From Planctomycetota bacterium (GTDB taxonomy: Bacteria > Planctomycetota > UBA1135), in assembly GCA_021776925.1 (NCBI GenBank), contig JAJFFB010000075.1:1-46490 (forward strand): DNA of 46,490 nt, written 5' to 3'. Below are positions 9,403-19,300 of the stretch, piece after piece. The translations under genes were made by a program, and so were the position numbers. Every line of letters starts with the position of its first letter. Within the stretch, counting starts at the first letter, position 1. The notes beneath the pieces were generated by a model that saw nothing but the letters and a program-made list of their open reading frames with translations, did no database searches and had not been told where the DNA came from.

Positions 9403-11682
9403 ATGAAAAGTACGTTTTCTTTGAGCGGGGCCGCGCTGGTGGTCCTCATGGGATGTTCCGTGGTGGGCGACGAAGCCGGCCCAGAATTCGGCACCGAGAT
9501 CCACGTAGCCGCTCATGGAAATGACCACGCTCAGGGCTCCCATGCCGATCCGTTCAAAACAATTTCGGCTGCAGCCCTGCGCGCCCAGTCGGGGGACGTG
9601 ATCACCGTGCATAAAGGGGTGTACCGGGAGCAGGTCGATCCTCCGCGCGGCGGAGTGTCGGACGATCAGCGCATCGTCTACCGCGCCGCACCTGGCGAAA
9701 GCGTGGTGATCAAGGGTTCCGAAGAGGTTCGAGGCTGGGAGTTGGTGCGCAACGACACCTGGAAGCTCACCCTGGCGGACAGCTTTTTCGGAGACTTCAA
9801 TCCTTTCAAGGATGAAATCCGCGGTGACTGGTTTTCGCGCAAGGATCGCAATGTGCACACTGGCTCGGTGTTCCTGGATGGTCATTGGCTGACCGAGGCG
9901 GCGCGCTTGGAAGACGTACTCGAGCCGGTAGCCGAAGAACCCTTGTGGTTCACGCCATCGACTAACCCTGCTGGCTACTTATTGAACGTAGCCTGGTTCC
10001 GGGCGTCAGGGAGCGGCGAAGCATTGGGCTCCATTGCCGCGGCTGGGTTTTCGGATCAACGCGGTCTGCAACGCGCGGAGTGCTCCGAGGGCGGGCAGTG
10101 CATCGGCTGGATCGAAGCGGGCGACTGGGTCCGGTACCAAAGCGTGGATTTTGGCCGGCAGGCGACGCAGGTGGATTTTCGCGCGGCCTCACAGACCGCC
10201 GGAGGATTCATCGAATTGCGCCTCGACTCCCCCGACGGAGACCTGATCGGGACTTGTGCAATCCGTGGCACGCAGGGTTGGCAGAACTGGGAGTCCTTCA
10301 CCGCCATGATCAAGCCGGTCAGCGGAGTCCGGTCCTTGTGCCTGGTGTTTCGTGGCCAAGCCGCCCACGAGCCCAAAGCCGACGTCACCGAAATCTGGGC
10401 GCAGTTCAAGGACATCGATCCGAACCAGGCCGACGTCGAAATCAGCGTGCGCCAGAGCGTGTTCTACCCACGCCGGGAAGGCGTCGATTTCATCACTGTG
10501 CGCGGCTTCACCATGATGCACGCCGCTACCAATTGGGCGCCCCCGACCGCGGAGCAGGTCGGTCTGGTCGGCACCCACTGGAGCAAGGGCTGGGTCATTG
10601 AGGACAACGACATCCGTTACTCGGCGTGCACCGGGGTGACCTTGGGCAAGTACGGTGACGAGTGGGACAACACCTCGGCGAACTCCGCCGAAGGCTACGT
10701 CAAGACGATTGAACGCGGTTTGGATCACGGCTGGACCCGGGACAACATCGGCCATCACGTCGTGCGTAACAACGTCATTGCCCACTGCGAGCAAGCTGGC
10801 ATCGTCGGCAGCCTGGGGGCCGCATTCAGCACCGTCCGTGGCAACACCATTCACGACATCCACGTGCGCGAGTTGTTCACCGGCGCCGAAATGGCGGCGA
10901 TCAAGTTCCACGCGGCGATCGACAGCGTGATCAGCGACAACCACATCTACCGCAGCACGCGTGGCATCTGGCTTGACTGGATGACCCAGGGAACACGCGT
11001 CAGCGGCAACCTACTGCACGACAATGGTCCGCGCGAGGACCTGTTCCTGGAGGTCAATCACGGACCCTTTCTGGTCGACAACAACGTCTGCCTGTCGCAG
11101 AACTCGCTGCTGATCAATTCTCAGGGCGGAGCCTACGCCCACAATCTTTTTGCCGGCCAGGTCCGGGTCATTCACGGCGAGGGCCGCCTGACGCCCGCCA
11201 ATCTGCCGCACTCCACAGCGCTCGATGGCCTGCACCCCAATCCAAGCGGGGATGACCGTTACTACAACAACCTCTTCACCGGCGGCAACGGGCTCGCCGC
11301 CTATGACACCGCTCGGTTGGCAGTATTCATGGCGGGCAATAAATTCCTGCAAGGATCCCAACCTTCAAAATACGAGCTGAAAACCCCGCTTAAGGCCGCC
11401 TTCGACCCCGCGCTTCAATTGCTTCAGAGAGATGATGGATGGTGGCTGGACGTGGTTCTTCCCCCGGCCAGGTCGGAGGTCAGCAGTCGACCACTCGTGA
11501 CCACTGCTCTGCTCGGACGGACCGCGACCACCGACCTGCCCTACGAAATGCCCGACGGCTCTCCCTATCGCCTCAATACGGACTACTTCAACAACCCGCG
11601 CAATTCTTCCAGCCCGTCTCCCGGGCCTTTTGAATTCACCGCCGGCGGTAGGATCCAATTGCAACTGTGGCCGCAGCCCTGA
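9403..11682 (+). CDS. Beta-helix lipoprotein with inserted CBM6-like domain
   Basis: A 759-residue predicted lipoprotein from ATG 9403, which opens the signal MKSTFSLSGAALVVLMGC (lipobox LMGC). The upstream extension to 9364 has no function. The N-terminal ~130 residues are the start of a right-handed parallel beta-helix (IHVAAHGNDHAQGS, PFKTISAAA, VITVHKGVYREQV), as in DUF1565/pectate-lyase-like enzymes. Residues ~190-345 interrupt it with a CBM6-type carbohydrate-binding module (WIEAGDWVRYQSVDF, GGFIELRLDSPDGDLIG, NWESFTAMI). The helix resumes at ~360 with rungs such as VIEDNDIRYSACTGV, VVRNNVIAHCEQAGI and VISDNHIYRSTRGIW. It is probably a polysaccharide lyase or hydrolase (possibly GH141-like) at the cell surface. 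The catalytic residues cannot be assigned. Confidence 0.8.
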   Translation: MKSTFSLSGAALVVLMGCSVVGDEAGPEFGTEIHVAAHGNDHAQGSHADPFKTISAAALRAQSGDVITVHKGVYREQVDPPRGGVSDDQRIVYRAAPGESVVIKGSEEVRGWELVRNDTWKLTLADSFFGDFNPFKDEIRGDWFSRKDRNVHTGSVFLDGHWLTEAARLEDVLEPVAEEPLWFTPSTNPAGYLLNVAWFRASGSGEALGSIAAAGFSDQRGLQRAECSEGGQCIGWIEAGDWVRYQSVDFGRQATQVDFRAASQTAGGFIELRLDSPDGDLIGTCAIRGTQGWQNWESFTAMIKPVSGVRSLCLVFRGQAAHEPKADVTEIWAQFKDIDPNQADVEISVRQSVFYPRREGVDFITVRGFTMMHAATNWAPPTAEQVGLVGTHWSKGWVIEDNDIRYSACTGVTLGKYGDEWDNTSANSAEGYVKTIERGLDHGWTRDNIGHHVVRNNVIAHCEQAGIVGSLGAAFSTVRGNTIHDIHVRELFTGAEMAAIKFHAAIDSVISDNHIYRSTRGIWLDWMTQGTRVSGNLLHDNGPREDLFLEVNHGPFLVDNNVCLSQNSLLINSQGGAYAHNLFAGQVRVIHGEGRLTPANLPHSTALDGLHPNPSGDDRYYNNLFTGGNGLAAYDTARLAVFMAGNKFLQGSQPSKYELKTPLKAAFDPALQLLQRDDGWWLDVVLPPARSEVSSRPLVTTALLGRTATTDLPYEMPDGSPYRLNTDYFNNPRNSSSPSPGPFEFTAGGRIQLQLWPQP

Positions 11683-11698
11683 GCTTTCTTGAAGGTCC

Positions 11699-12227
11699 AT
11701 GAACCCACTGCACTCGTTCCTTTCCGTTTTGACCGCAGTCCTTCTGACGGCGTGTGAGAGAACGCCAGTCGAAAATGTGGACTCCTTGGGAAGCTGGATG
11801 GAGCTTCCCGTGGCGGGCTGTGGATTCCTGCTGGAGTTCAATGGTGAAATCTACGCGGCGACCGCCAAGCACGTCCTCACCTGTTTCAGGTCCGAGCCAA
11901 TGGATGCCGTTGACTTTGCGGGGACTTTGCGAAGATGGCATTTGTTTCCCTAGGATCGACCTTGCGCAAGGGATTGGCTGCTGCTCACTATGGAAAGCGG
12001 CGTGGAAAACCTGCAAAGCCTATGGCTCAGGACCACGGTCGTGTATCAGGGCAGCTACGTCGGCTCCGAGCCGGGGGGCGGTCCTGATCACGGCCGCTAG
12101 ATCAATCGACAACACCATCGGCGGCCTCGGCGGCTCTCCAGTCCTCGACGGCGAGGGTTACGTGGTTGGCTTGATGTCCCGCGGCAGGAGGGAGATCCAA
12201 CGCTTGTCGCCAATCGAATTCCCTTGA
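11699..12227 (+). pseudogene. Damaged trypsin-like serine protease gene
   Basis: The first 84 codons encode a lipoprotein signal (FLSVLTAVLLTAC) and the start of a chymotrypsin-fold protease (AGCGFLLEFNGEIYAATAKHVL, with the catalytic-type His split here as AATAKHV). The frame ends at TAG 11951-11953. Reading on in the same frame gives a sensible continuation (RDWLLLTMESG, with the likely catalytic Asp) up to a G6 run at 12073-12078. Removing one G restores VLITAARSIDNT and then IGGLGGSPVLDGEGYVVGL, the serine-site region of this fold, ending at 12227. So one nonsense codon and one homopolymer frameshift break the gene. Either it is a recent pseudogene or the sequence has errors. Confidence 0.75.
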
Positions 12228-12256
12228 AGTCTGCTCGAGGGCTTGTGCGGCAGGGA

Positions 12257-12800
12257 TTAATGGTTGACGGACCGTGCCATGGCTTCAAGGAGACCGCCAG
12301 TAGCCCCCGCCGAGGCCAGCGCCACTCTCTCCAGCACAGTTCCAGAATCGGCGAGCAGGTAGATCCCGGGCAGCGGAGCCAGACTCCCGTCTCCGAGGGG
12401 GCAGCCGGCAGGGGTGGCCGAAACGAATCCGCCTTGCTGGTCGAATACCTCACCGAGGAAAAAGTAGGCGTGCGGGCGGCGGACAAGCCGACCATGACCT
12501 TTTTCTTCAGCGCCCGTGCGGATTCAAGTGCCCTGGAGAGTTGCGCCAGGCTGGCAAATTGCCAACGAAGATGCGGTCCTGTCGCGTCTGCCATCGGCAT
12601 GCTGCCAAGAGCAAGTTCTCCGGATTGTGAAACCCGGCTGCCCGCGGGCTGTCAAGCCCGCCGCCATGGCAGCGCTGCCTGATTGGACACTGTCAATCAG
12701 TCGCCCCTCCCAACGGACATTGAAGTCGAGGTCCATCAGAACGGCCATTCCCTGCGGCGGAACGGAGGTGGCAAGACCCAGGGATAGCAATGAGATTCAT
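12257..12800 (-). pseudogene. Damaged PDZ/thioredoxin-like gene
   Basis: Fragments of one exported protein are spread over different minus-strand frames. ATG 12800 reads MNLIAI, then a shift gives LSLGLATSVPPQG and a PDZ-like start (RLIDSVQSGSAAMAAGL). A second frame gives WQFASLAQLSRALESARALK followed by KKVMVGLSA, which resembles the first strand and helix of a thioredoxin-like domain. The first frame then resumes with AYFFLGEVFDQQGGFVS, PGIYLLADSGTVLERVALAS and a C-terminal helix, ending at TAA 12257-12259. At least three frameshifts are needed to join the pieces. Its W..SL....E.AR pattern resembles the thioredoxin-like part of the gene at 39236-40528. It faces the broken protease gene tail to tail, 29 bases away. 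Confidence 0.55.
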
Positions 12801-12853
12801 GGCGGTGGATTCAGGTTATACCTGCCGGTGCGGATGGCGGGTGGGTCCTTGGA

Positions 12854-14230
12854 TCACCGTAGGATCGCGACCTTGAAGGTCAATGCGCCGATGCCACGAG
12901 CGTTGGTGATCCAGGGACCATCGAGCTGATGGCCGAGATAAGCGATGGAGCGTGAACGGCTGGTGCCGCTCAGTTTGAGCAGAATGGTATTGCCGATCAC
13001 CGTGCCGTTCTGCACTTGAACGCCGTCGTCCAGTTCGAAATCGTCGGCAGCACCTGGGTCGAAGTACAAAGTGTCGTCGGGGTCGCGGAAGGTCAGCAGG
13101 ATTTCGTTGTGCTGCGGATCGGTAAAGGCCGCCGTATCGAGATCAGGCGCATCAATGTCCTGCGTCATGCCAGAGCCGTACAGGTCGCGACCGATCAAGC
13201 GCGCGATGCGATTGCCGAACTCCTGGTAGCCTGCATAATGAAAGTGGCAGCCGTCATGGCTGGGCGCGGCGGTGGTCGACATGACCTGAAGAGGAGCGAT
13301 GTGGTCCTTCAAACTACGTTGCACCTCGCGCAGTTCAATGCTGGGCTTGGCACAACCCTCACGGACCTGAAACATGTAGATCTGCTCGACCGCTGGGTAG
13401 TCTTCCAGCCAGTCGCTGTGCAGCTGCGGGAACTTGTTGGCATAGTTCTCGGCGTTGGAACCGTCGGACTCGCCCTGATGCCAGAGGATGGCGCGCACCG
13501 AATCCGCCACGCCCGCATTGCGCGCGCGGGTGAGCAGCCGGCCGTACATCGAATGAACGTCGGCAGGGTTGTTGTCATTGCGCATATGGAACTGGATGGC
13601 GGTGGCGCCAACTGCACCGTTCAAGATCACCACCGGAATGCGGGTGCGATCGACCAGCAGCCGCCCCATGTGCAACCCCCAGGCGCCGATGCTGCCCTTG
13701 TCGAGGGCGGTCTGGCCGTCGGCCTGATACCAGTTCTTATCCCCCGCGGCTGCCCAGAACTTGGCACTGCTGGTGCCGAAGGAACGCACCCAAGGGCTCT
13801 GCTCGAGGTTGGCCAGGTCTTCGCCATAGGCATCCCAGGCCACCGCATTGGACTGGCCTTCGATCAGGAACGCATCGCCGGCAACGACGTCATCTGCAGA
13901 CGCCACCAGCTGGCGTTGCAGGCCTTGAATCAAGACGGCGCGGAAAGAGTACGCGTGGAGCTCGGCACGGATGGCAACGCGGAAACCAAAGCTGGCGCGC
14001 CCACCGGAATAAAAAAGTTGTTGCGCCTGGGCTGAATATGGCGCTCCATCGCGTTCTGCCACCACCAGAATCCGCTGCCAGCCGGACTGGGTGACCCAAC
14101 CTGAAACCTGGACCTCTGCGTGGCTGTTGGCATCACGCGGATAGAGCTGCCCATTGACCGGGTGCTCGGTGAACTCAACCGCAGAGGTTTGAGCGCCTAG
14201 GAGGAGCAAGGACGCGAACAGCATGGCCAC
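12854..14230 (-). CDS. Secreted sialate O-acetylesterase-like SGNH esterase
   Basis: A 458-residue exported protein with a short signal (MAMLFASLLLLGAQTSA). It has the motif set of the sialate O-acetylesterase/DUF303 (SGNH) family: block I IEGQSNA with the likely nucleophile Ser127, a Gly in NGAVGATAI, WHQGESDGS in the middle, and a C-terminal His in SHDGCHFHYAGYQEFG. A beta-rich N-terminal domain (residues ~20-115) precedes it, as in many family members. A ~100-residue beta-rich tail follows the catalytic domain. Such enzymes remove O-acetyl groups from sialic acids or other acetylated glycans; the exact substrate is open. A second gene of the same superfamily lies at 30583-32274. Confidence 0.88.
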   Translation of the reverse strand: MAMLFASLLLLGAQTSAVEFTEHPVNGQLYPRDANSHAEVQVSGWVTQSGWQRILVVAERDGAPYSAQAQQLFYSGGRASFGFRVAIRAELHAYSFRAVLIQGLQRQLVASADDVVAGDAFLIEGQSNAVAWDAYGEDLANLEQSPWVRSFGTSSAKFWAAAGDKNWYQADGQTALDKGSIGAWGLHMGRLLVDRTRIPVVILNGAVGATAIQFHMRNDNNPADVHSMYGRLLTRARNAGVADSVRAILWHQGESDGSNAENYANKFPQLHSDWLEDYPAVEQIYMFQVREGCAKPSIELREVQRSLKDHIAPLQVMSTTAAPSHDGCHFHYAGYQEFGNRIARLIGRDLYGSGMTQDIDAPDLDTAAFTDPQHNEILLTFRDPDDTLYFDPGAADDFELDDGVQVQNGTVIGNTILLKLSGTSRSRSIAYLGHQLDGPWITNARGIGALTFKVAILR

Positions 14231-14262
14231 TCGATCTTAAAGGGATTTCGGGATCTTGTCCG

Positions 14263-16014
14263 TCATGGCACGATCGTAAGCGCACGATAGGCCGAACTCC
14301 GCCGCGCGTCCATCCCCACCGGATCGTAGGAAACCGCCGCCAGGAATACCGTGTGTCCGACGAAGCGAGCGAGCCTGGGCATGCTGAGAAGAGTGGCGAT
14401 GGCATCCCCGTTCGCATCCAGAGCGCCAAAGGCATCGCGCACGTTCCCAGGAGCCCATCCGCCGAGCATCGCACGCAATAGAGCGTCGGAAGTCAGAGGA
14501 ACGGCGACGTCGCCGAGCATCGTTGGGCCGGTGCCTGTGGCGGAGGCGAGCAAAGCGTAGGAGAATCCGGCCTCAGCGAACGGGAAGTCGATCCCCGCTT
14601 TAACCGCAGTACCCGAGCTCGCCGACAAACTGCCCGAGGTCAGCGAAAGGAAAGGAGCGAAACGCTCGATGAGTACCGAGCCGGCCGTCTGGCGACCGTT
14701 GGGGTCGGCATTGGGAGCTCCCACCGCATAGTCTGGGAAGCCGTCGAGGTCAAGATCGCCAGGGCCTGTCACCGAGGTGCCCAGGCGATCGCCCATTGCC
14801 GATCCTGCCTGACGGTGCAAGAGTGCTGCGGTGCGTCCGGAGTAGACGTAGGCAGCGCCGCCTGGCAAGGACTCAAGTCCTTGTGTCGTGCCCTGGGCTC
14901 CGATCAGGAAGTCTGAGAATTGGTCGCGGTCCACGTCACCTAGCACAGCAACGGACGAACCAAATCGATGGAACTCATCTTCGCCTTCGAGCCGGTAGAG
15001 AAGGCTTCCGTCTGCTCCAGAAACCACCTTGACGTAACCGGCGTCCTGCAAACCGGAACCGCTCGGTCCATCGGGTGCGCCGACCAGGTAGTCGGGAGTG
15101 CCATCGCCGTTGACGTCACCGGCACCTGACACGGCGCTGCCCAGCCGGTCGCCAGGGCGGTCGCCACTCACACGGAAGAGGAGCACGCCGCTTGCACCGG
15201 AGTAAAGATAGGCTGATCCAGCATTGCGCCACCCATTGGGTTCCGCGCCTGGGGCGCCGACAAGGATGTCCGGTGTGCCGTCATGATTCAGATCTCCGGG
15301 CAGGGCAAGCGCAGAGCCAAGTCTTTCATTCTCGACCAGGCCGTCGAAGGTCAACAGCCTCGAACCAGTGGCTCCGGAGTAGACGTGTACGGATCCTGCA
15401 TCCTGTACTCCATTCGGATCGGATCCTGTCACCCCGACTACGATGTCGGCGTGGCCGTCGCCGTTCATGTCGCCCCCCCCCGCCACCGCGGAACCGAGTT
15501 GGTTGAAGGTTCTGGTTGCGTCTTTCCTCCACAGCAGGCTTCCATCTGATCCTGAAAAAACGTACACCGTTCCTGCGTTGACTTTGCCCCCAGGATTGGT
15601 GTCGGGCGCGCCGATCAGGAAATCAAGCTGACCATCGGCGTTCCAGTCGCCAGCAGAGGACACGACACCGAAGTGATCAAGGCCATTCTCCCCGAGGAAC
15701 TCCCACAGTGGTCGATGGTCATTGCCAGAGATCACGTAGGCAACTCCAATCTGTTCGTGACCCGAACGACTTGCATAGGGAGCGCCGATGATCAGATCCG
15801 GATGGCCATCGCCATTGACATCACCGACCCCCGCAAGGCTGCGACCGAAAGAATCCCCAGTTGCCAGTCCATTCAGTTGGGCATCATTTTCCCATTGCCC
15901 GCCGGTGTTCTGGGCAGCAGCAGTAAACGGCGAGAAAAGCGTTGTCGCGAAGGACGAAATAAGCAAAAGGTCCAACCGCATGCAGCCTGTGACGCCAAGG
16001 AAAAACCTGCTCAT
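14263..16014 (-). CDS. Secreted FG-GAP beta-propeller protein with type A C-terminal module
   Basis: A 583-residue exported protein. The signal peptide lies within residues 1-35 (…SPFTAAAQN); an internal Met at residue 12 is an alternative start. Seven FG-GAP repeats with calcium-loop motifs D-x-N-x-D-G follow (GDVNGDGHPDLIIGAP, GDMNGDGHADIVVGV, GDLNHDGTPDILVGAP, GDVNGDGTPDYLVGAP and three more), predicting one seven-bladed, Ca2+-binding propeller. The last ~125 residues (from LSLTSGSLSASSG, with YALLASATGTGPT and WAPGNVRDAFG) are a separate module closely shared with the protein at 26508-29000. A G9 tract on the coding strand (C9 at 15473-15481) lies in repeat 3. It shares an intergenic region with the divergent kinase gene. 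Function: surface or matrix protein, inferred. Confidence 0.87.
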   Translation of the reverse strand: MSRFFLGVTGCMRLDLLLISSFATTLFSPFTAAAQNTGGQWENDAQLNGLATGDSFGRSLAGVGDVNGDGHPDLIIGAPYASRSGHEQIGVAYVISGNDHRPLWEFLGENGLDHFGVVSSAGDWNADGQLDFLIGAPDTNPGGKVNAGTVYVFSGSDGSLLWRKDATRTFNQLGSAVAGGGDMNGDGHADIVVGVTGSDPNGVQDAGSVHVYSGATGSRLLTFDGLVENERLGSALALPGDLNHDGTPDILVGAPGAEPNGWRNAGSAYLYSGASGVLLFRVSGDRPGDRLGSAVSGAGDVNGDGTPDYLVGAPDGPSGSGLQDAGYVKVVSGADGSLLYRLEGEDEFHRFGSSVAVLGDVDRDQFSDFLIGAQGTTQGLESLPGGAAYVYSGRTAALLHRQAGSAMGDRLGTSVTGPGDLDLDGFPDYAVGAPNADPNGRQTAGSVLIERFAPFLSLTSGSLSASSGTAVKAGIDFPFAEAGFSYALLASATGTGPTMLGDVAVPLTSDALLRAMLGGWAPGNVRDAFGALDANGDAIATLLSMPRLARFVGHTVFLAAVSYDPVGMDARRSSAYRALTIVP

Positions 16015-16339
16015 GTCAAACTCCGGGAGAGTGGGTGAGGAATGGATTCGGTCTTAGAAAAACCACATCCATCTACCAGCCAAGGATAGCGAAATACCAG
16101 GATGTTGGCAGCGGTAATCGCAAGGGTGCCTGAATCTGTTGTTTCGAAGTTAACATCCCGTGGACAGGCCGAGACTTAGAGTGACGGGGACAACCCGAGC
16201 TCATTTCGGCGGGCTTCCGGATTTGGCGTTGGTATTCCATTACCGCGACCGAGTTTCGCTCCTTCTGGTAGCGAATGACGTTGTGAGAAGGGCGGGAGGT
16301 CCTCATACTGATTCCTGTTGACCATTTCTTTGCCGGCCG
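16015..16339. other. Divergent intergenic region
   Basis: 325 bases between the divergent FG-GAP gene (-) and kinase gene (+). It must hold both promoters, but I cannot place convincing -35/-10 pairs by eye. No repeats, RNA genes or small genes were recognised. The longest open frame here (minus strand, ending at 16073) runs antisense into the kinase gene and has no coding features. Confidence 0.5.
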
Positions 16340-19300
16340 ATGACTGACTCTCCTGCAGAACAGGCGCTTCAGGATTTCCTTGCGCGCCGACATAAGGAAC
16401 CGGACCTCACTCTGGTTGCTTTCATTGTGGATCTTCCCCAAGAAACCCGAGCAGGCGCCCAGCATTTGATCCAACAACATCTGGATTCCGCTGGTCCTTA
16501 CCCGGGCCTTCATGAGGACCGAATCTTGGGCGAATACCGCCTCATCCGCCAGATCGGCAGCGGAGGAATGGGGTATGTCTGGGAGGCCGAACACCGCAAT
16601 CTGGGCAATCGTGTCGCCCTCAAATTCCTGAAACCGACTTTGGTGTTCAGCCCCTCAGGGGTGCACAAATTTCACCAGGAAGCCAAGGCTGGTGCCCGCC
16701 TGCAGAATCCCGGACTGGTCAAGACCTTTGCCGCCGGAGAAAGTGAGGGGATCTACTGGATCGCGCAGGAATTGGTCGAGGACGGAAAGGGTTTCGACAC
16801 GATCCTCGCCGAGATGCGGGAAAAGGAAGAGCTGCCAAAGGGTTATTACCGAGATGCTGCCAAGCTCTTTGCCACGATCGCAGATTCCCTTGCACATGCG
16901 CACCAAGAAGGAATCATCCATCGGGACATCAAACCGAGCAACATACTTGTTGATCGGGATGGGTTCCCCAAGGTCGCTGACTTTGGACTGGCTCTGGTCC
17001 AGGATGAACTCTCGCTGAGCCGAACCGGCGACTTCGCCGGAACTCCCTTCTACGTGAGCCCTGAACAGGCGATGGCAAAACGCGTCAACCTGGATGCGCG
17101 TACCGACATCTTTAGCCTCGGCGCGACCTTATATGAAGCACTAACCCTGACGCGTGCTTTCAATGGCGACACTTCGCAGCAGGTCTTCCATCAGATTCTG
17201 GTCGAAGAACCATGCGACCCACAGCAAATCCGCAGCCGGGTCCCTCGCGAACTTGCGGTGATCTGTGGCAAATGCCTGGAGAAAAACCCGGAGCGACGCT
17301 ATTCCACCATGGAGGATCTCGGGGCGGATTTGCGCCGTTTCCTTGACGACCATCCCATTCTGGCAAAACCGCCTTCGACTTGGATGCGTGCGGTGAAATG
17401 GTGCCGTCGTCATCCGGTGGTGGCGGTTTCCGGTTCGGTGGCTGGAATCGCCTTGGTCGCACTCACCGCCATGTGGTGGCGAGAAGGGCAGCTGCGCAAG
17501 AGGGCCGAGGCTGCGGAATCTCAATTGAACACTGCAGTCATAATTGCCGACAGAGAGCGCGACCACGCACGCGATTTGCAGCGATTGGCCGAACACCGCG
17601 CTTATTCCGCCAATTTCACCGCAGCAGACCTCTCTTTCCAACACGGCAATAGCGCCGAAGCCCGACGCCTTCTGGACGCATGTCCTCAAGCCTTGCGTGG
17701 CTGGGAATGGGCTCATCTCGATCTTGCGCTCGACCCGAGCTTGACCACCTTTATCGGACATGAAGATGGGGTGACCGCGGTCGCCTGGAGCCCCGATGGG
17801 AAACGCTTCGTATCGTCCTCGTGGGATCAAACTCTTCGGCTCTGGGATGCGGCTACGAATACCCTGCTGCAAACGCTCTCTGGCCACCAATCCAGTGTGT
17901 ACTCGGTGGCTTGGAGCCCAGATGGAACAAGCATCGTTTCGGGTGACCAAACTGGAACGATTCTCTTATGGAATGGGTCCACAGGAGCCCTTACCCGCAC
18001 GCTGAATGGACATGAACGCTGGATTTCTGACTTGGCCTGGAGTCCTGACAGCACGCGGTTTGTTTCGGGATCCGATGACGGGACCTTTCGCACCTGGGAC
18101 GCGTCAACTGGTGTGGTCCTGAACACGAATTCCATTCACATGGGTGGTGTGTCGGCGCTGGCATGGAGCCCGGACGGAAGGCGAATCGCTTCGGGATCCT
18201 GGGGTCTTGAAATGGCAATTTGGGACGTTGAAACACAAGCCGCCTTGGTTTTTCGTTCTGACTTGCGCGAGAATGTGATCAGCTTGTGTTGGAGTCCCGA
18301 TGGAAGCGAACTGTATTGCGGCACTGACGATCCCACGATCCGTATCCGCAATGCCGAGACCGGAGTTGAATCGAGGGTGCTCACAGGGCACCAGGGAGAC
18401 GTGAATACGGTTGCTCTGAGTCCTGATGGAATGCACCTCGCTTCTGCATCGAATGACCAGACCATCATTCTCTGGGATGTCTATTCAGGTGTGGCTTTGA
18501 GTACCTTTTCTGGCCACCAGGGCGATGTATACGGCGTTGCCTGGCATCCAGACGGTACTCACCTCGTCTCGAGTTCCCAAGATCGAACACTTCGCTTGTG
18601 GGATCCTTTGACCTCTCCCCGGCCCTCGTTACATACGCTCGCTGAGTTCGAGCATGCAAGGGTCACGGATGTCGCCTGGAGCCCGGATGGCAACACTTTC
18701 GTTGCTGCGTTTCAAAACGACACCCTTTGCCTCTGGGATGCGAAAACGGGAACTGCCCTATGGACCATTCAGGGTCATTTTAAAGAATTGAAATCCGTGG
18801 CTTGGAGCCCGGATGGTTCCCGCCTTGCCACAGGTGTTTCTTCGATCCTGCGTATTTTGGACGCAAGTACCGGAGAAGAACTGCGCCAGTTAAGAGGACA
18901 TGATGGCTGGGTCAATGCCGTGGACTGGAGTCCAGCCGGATCGGAGATCGTTTCAGCATCAAACGACAAGACGGTCCGCATCTGGGATGCAACAAGCGGA
19001 AACACCTTGCAGATTTTGAGTGAATTGGAATACGGAGTGAACACGGTCGCCTGGAGTTCAGACGGAAGCGCTCTTGCAGGCGGTTCCTATGGCGAGGTCT
19101 TTGTCTGGGATGCAAAGACCGGAGACAGATTGCATACGCTGTCCCTGGAAGACCGAACATTGATCAAATCTTTGGCCTGGAGTCCAGACGGGGGGCGCAT
19201 CGTATTGGGCTCCAATGACCACCGCGTTCGCATTTGGGATTATTCCGCACCAACCCCTGTGCTGGACCTTCAAGGACATGAAGAAGAAGTGACTTCCGTT

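Noticed and set aside
10189..10944. 251-codon open frame on the - strand
   Set aside because: Antisense to the beta-helix gene; no coding evidence.
11951..11953. TAG in the trypsin-like gene as a possible pyrrolysine codon
   Set aside because: The same gene also has a frameshift, and nothing nearby suggests pyrrolysine use; a nonsense mutation is simpler.
12257..12790. Minus-strand frame interrupted only by one TGA (12524-12526), a possible second selenoprotein
   Set aside because: The codons around this TGA do not look like a redox motif, no SECIS-like hairpin follows, and the thioredoxin-like sequence over the same stretch lies in a different frame. Frameshift decay explains it better.
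13016..14035. 339-codon open frame on the + strand
   Set aside because: Antisense to the sialate O-acetylesterase-like gene; no recognisable domain.
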